Assembly (NCBI GenBank): GCA_025360815.1
Contig: JANYBL010000037.1
Coordinates: forward strand, 1 to 45,274
Direction of reading: 5' to 3'
From: Burkholderiales bacterium
GTDB lineage: Bacteria; Pseudomonadota; Gammaproteobacteria; Burkholderiales; Usitatibacteraceae
DNA length: 45,274 bases
Shown here: positions 44,728 through 45,274 of the stretch, one piece after another
How positions within the stretch are numbered: position 1 is the stretch's first letter
How the letters are laid out: each line of letters opens with the position of its first letter
Notes under the pieces: model-generated
The model's database searches: none
Told to the model about the DNA's origin: nothing
The model's input: only the letters and a program-made list of their open reading frames with translations
Translations under genes and position numbers: made by a program

Positions 44728-44958
44728 ATGAAACGCATTCCCCGTCGTACCTTCACAGCCGAGTTCAAGGCTGCAGCCATCAAGCTTGGAACAGAACAGA
44801 ACAGAACAGAACAGAACAGAACAGAACAGAACAGAACAGAACAGAACAGAACAGAACAGAACAGAAACGCACGTATGCATGCCGAGGTCAGCCGAAAGCT
44901 CGACATCGCCAGGCTTACCGTGCATGGCAGGTTAGCGACGGTATGCAGACATCGATGA
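44728..44958 (+). pseudogene. IS3-family orfA remnant carrying a pentanucleotide repeat
   Basis: Starts with AGGAG and ATG, then MKRIPRRTFTAEFKAAAIKL, the opening of IS3-type OrfA (helix-turn-helix protein). The next bases are 15 tandem ACAGA units coding for repeated Glu-Gln-Asn-Arg-Thr; because 75 bases is a multiple of three, the frame returns to OrfA-like sequence (HAEVSRKLDIARLTVHG). It then stops early, close to the deletion joint. The DNA-binding helix is split by the repeat, so the protein is not expected to work. Confidence 0.75.
44789..44865. repeat. Pentanucleotide microsatellite, 15 units of ACAGA
   Basis: A preceding GA is followed by 15 perfect copies of ACAGA (44791-44865), with no interruptions. 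A five-base unit changes reading frame on each gain or loss. Perfect copies indicate recent or continuing slippage. Confidence 0.95.
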
Positions 44959-45228
44959 GTCGCCGTGGCAATTGTGGGGAGCGGGGAGCGGGTAGCGCGA
45001 AGCCTGCCCTTGGGGCATAACGCGCCGATGGAAAGTTTCTTTGGCACATTGAAGACCGAGCGCTTGTCTCGTTACCGTCTTGCGGCACGCGAAGACGCAA
45101 GGCGGGTGGTGTTTGAATATCGTGAAGTCTTTTATAACCGCATCAGGCTTCACGACAAGATCGGCAATCAGTCACCTGCTGATTGGGCAAAACCGTTCAA
45201 CGAATCAGAGCGGCAATTGGCTGCATAA
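44934..45228 (+). pseudogene. IS3-family orfB (DDE transposase) C-terminal remnant, frameshifted
   Basis: Homology begins with SDGMQTSMSRRGNC (44934-44975), is broken by a G-rich insertion of about 40 bases containing GGGGAGC repeats, and resumes in another frame with NAPMESFFGTLKTE (45019 on), continuing to the normal C-terminus (FYNRIRLHDKIGNQSPADW). The MESFF glutamate is the last residue of the DDE triad; the two aspartates are absent with the deleted part. It is inactive. Confidence 0.8.
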
Positions 45229-45274
45229 TGCATTAACTTGCCAGCCCACTAAATCGGACCTCGCTCAAATAAAG

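Larger units (their letters stand above)
44663..45267. mobile_element. Internally deleted IS3-family element with both ends kept
   Basis: Imperfect terminal inverted repeats can be paired: left TGAGCGGGGCCCGATT (from 44663) and right, read on the minus strand, TGAGCGAGGTCCGATT (from 45267), with similarity continuing inward for about 40 bases (ending near GGCAAGTT). Between them lie the start of orfA and the end of orfB. The total of about 605 bases is half of a typical IS3 element, so the central part is lost. The bases just outside do not form an obvious target duplication. It cannot move by itself but might be mobilised by an intact copy elsewhere. Confidence 0.75.

Noticed and set aside
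44652-45047. Minus-strand frame with repeated Leu-Phe-Cys-Ser-Val
   Set aside because: Antisense reading of the ACAGA microsatellite; the sense strand carries recognisable IS3 orfA sequence.
45268-45274. Target-site duplication of the IS3 relic
   Set aside because: The bases after the right end (AAT) do not match those before the left end (GCC).

Overview
The window looks like chromosomal DNA from a betaproteobacterium, probably near the Burkholderiales. This rests on family resemblance: a PSRP/PEP synthase pair, a BPSS1780-type membrane protein, an EamA transporter and a GbsR-CydAB group. GC content is moderate and genes are densely packed. No tRNA, rRNA or CRISPR array is visible. No search was run, so the species is not named.

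Layout. 1-4.1 kb: a DUF4397 lipoprotein, a DUF2007 zinc-ribbon protein and a GDSL-esterase autotransporter, all on the minus strand. 4.7-12.9 kb: the PEP synthase regulator (minus) diverges from a plus-strand run of ppsA, an ElaA-type acetyltransferase, pyroglutamyl peptidase and a fused SCOT-type CoA-transferase, followed by acetoacetyl-CoA synthetase. The first junctions are TAATG stop/start overlaps. 12.9-16.2 kb: an EamA permease, a DUF4743/NUDIX hydrolase and a secreted DUF3617 protein. 16.3-26.0 kb: a minus-strand maltodextrin operon in the order malK-malE-malF-malG, a secreted GH13 enzyme, then a lipid-anchored GH13 enzyme. 26.5-35.8 kb: divergently, glgP, glgB, glgX and malQ. 36-39.4 kb: a BPSS1780-type membrane protein, glmM and an unrecognised putative lipoprotein. 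39.6-42.7 kb: a GbsR-type regulator followed by a cyanide-insensitive-type bd oxidase, cydA-cydB. 43-44.5 kb: a secreted TPR-like protein. The window ends in an internally deleted IS3-family element.

The central theme is alpha-glucan and carbon-store turnover. Exported amylases would cut starch or glycogen outside the cytoplasm and MalEFGK would import the maltodextrins. MalQ, GlgP, GlgX and GlgB would remodel and break down glucan inside. glgC and glgA are absent here. PEP synthase with its PSRP supports gluconeogenesis. AacS and the fused CoA-transferase are two ways to activate acetoacetate, as expected when polyhydroxybutyrate or ketone bodies are used.

The most unusual feature is the density of short tandem repeats: 17-bp x5 before the DUF2007 gene, 13-bp x6 before the autotransporter, 16-bp x2 and 10-bp x3 before glgP, 9-bp x14 with a 27-bp higher-order period between glgP and glgB, 15-bp x3 inside glgX, 9-bp x4 in a signal peptide, and 5-bp x15 inside an IS3 orfA. 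Several conserved proteins (EamA, CydB, MalF, the lipoprotein amylase, GlgX) carry low-complexity insertions. This suggests a slippage-prone genome, with some loci perhaps subject to length variation.
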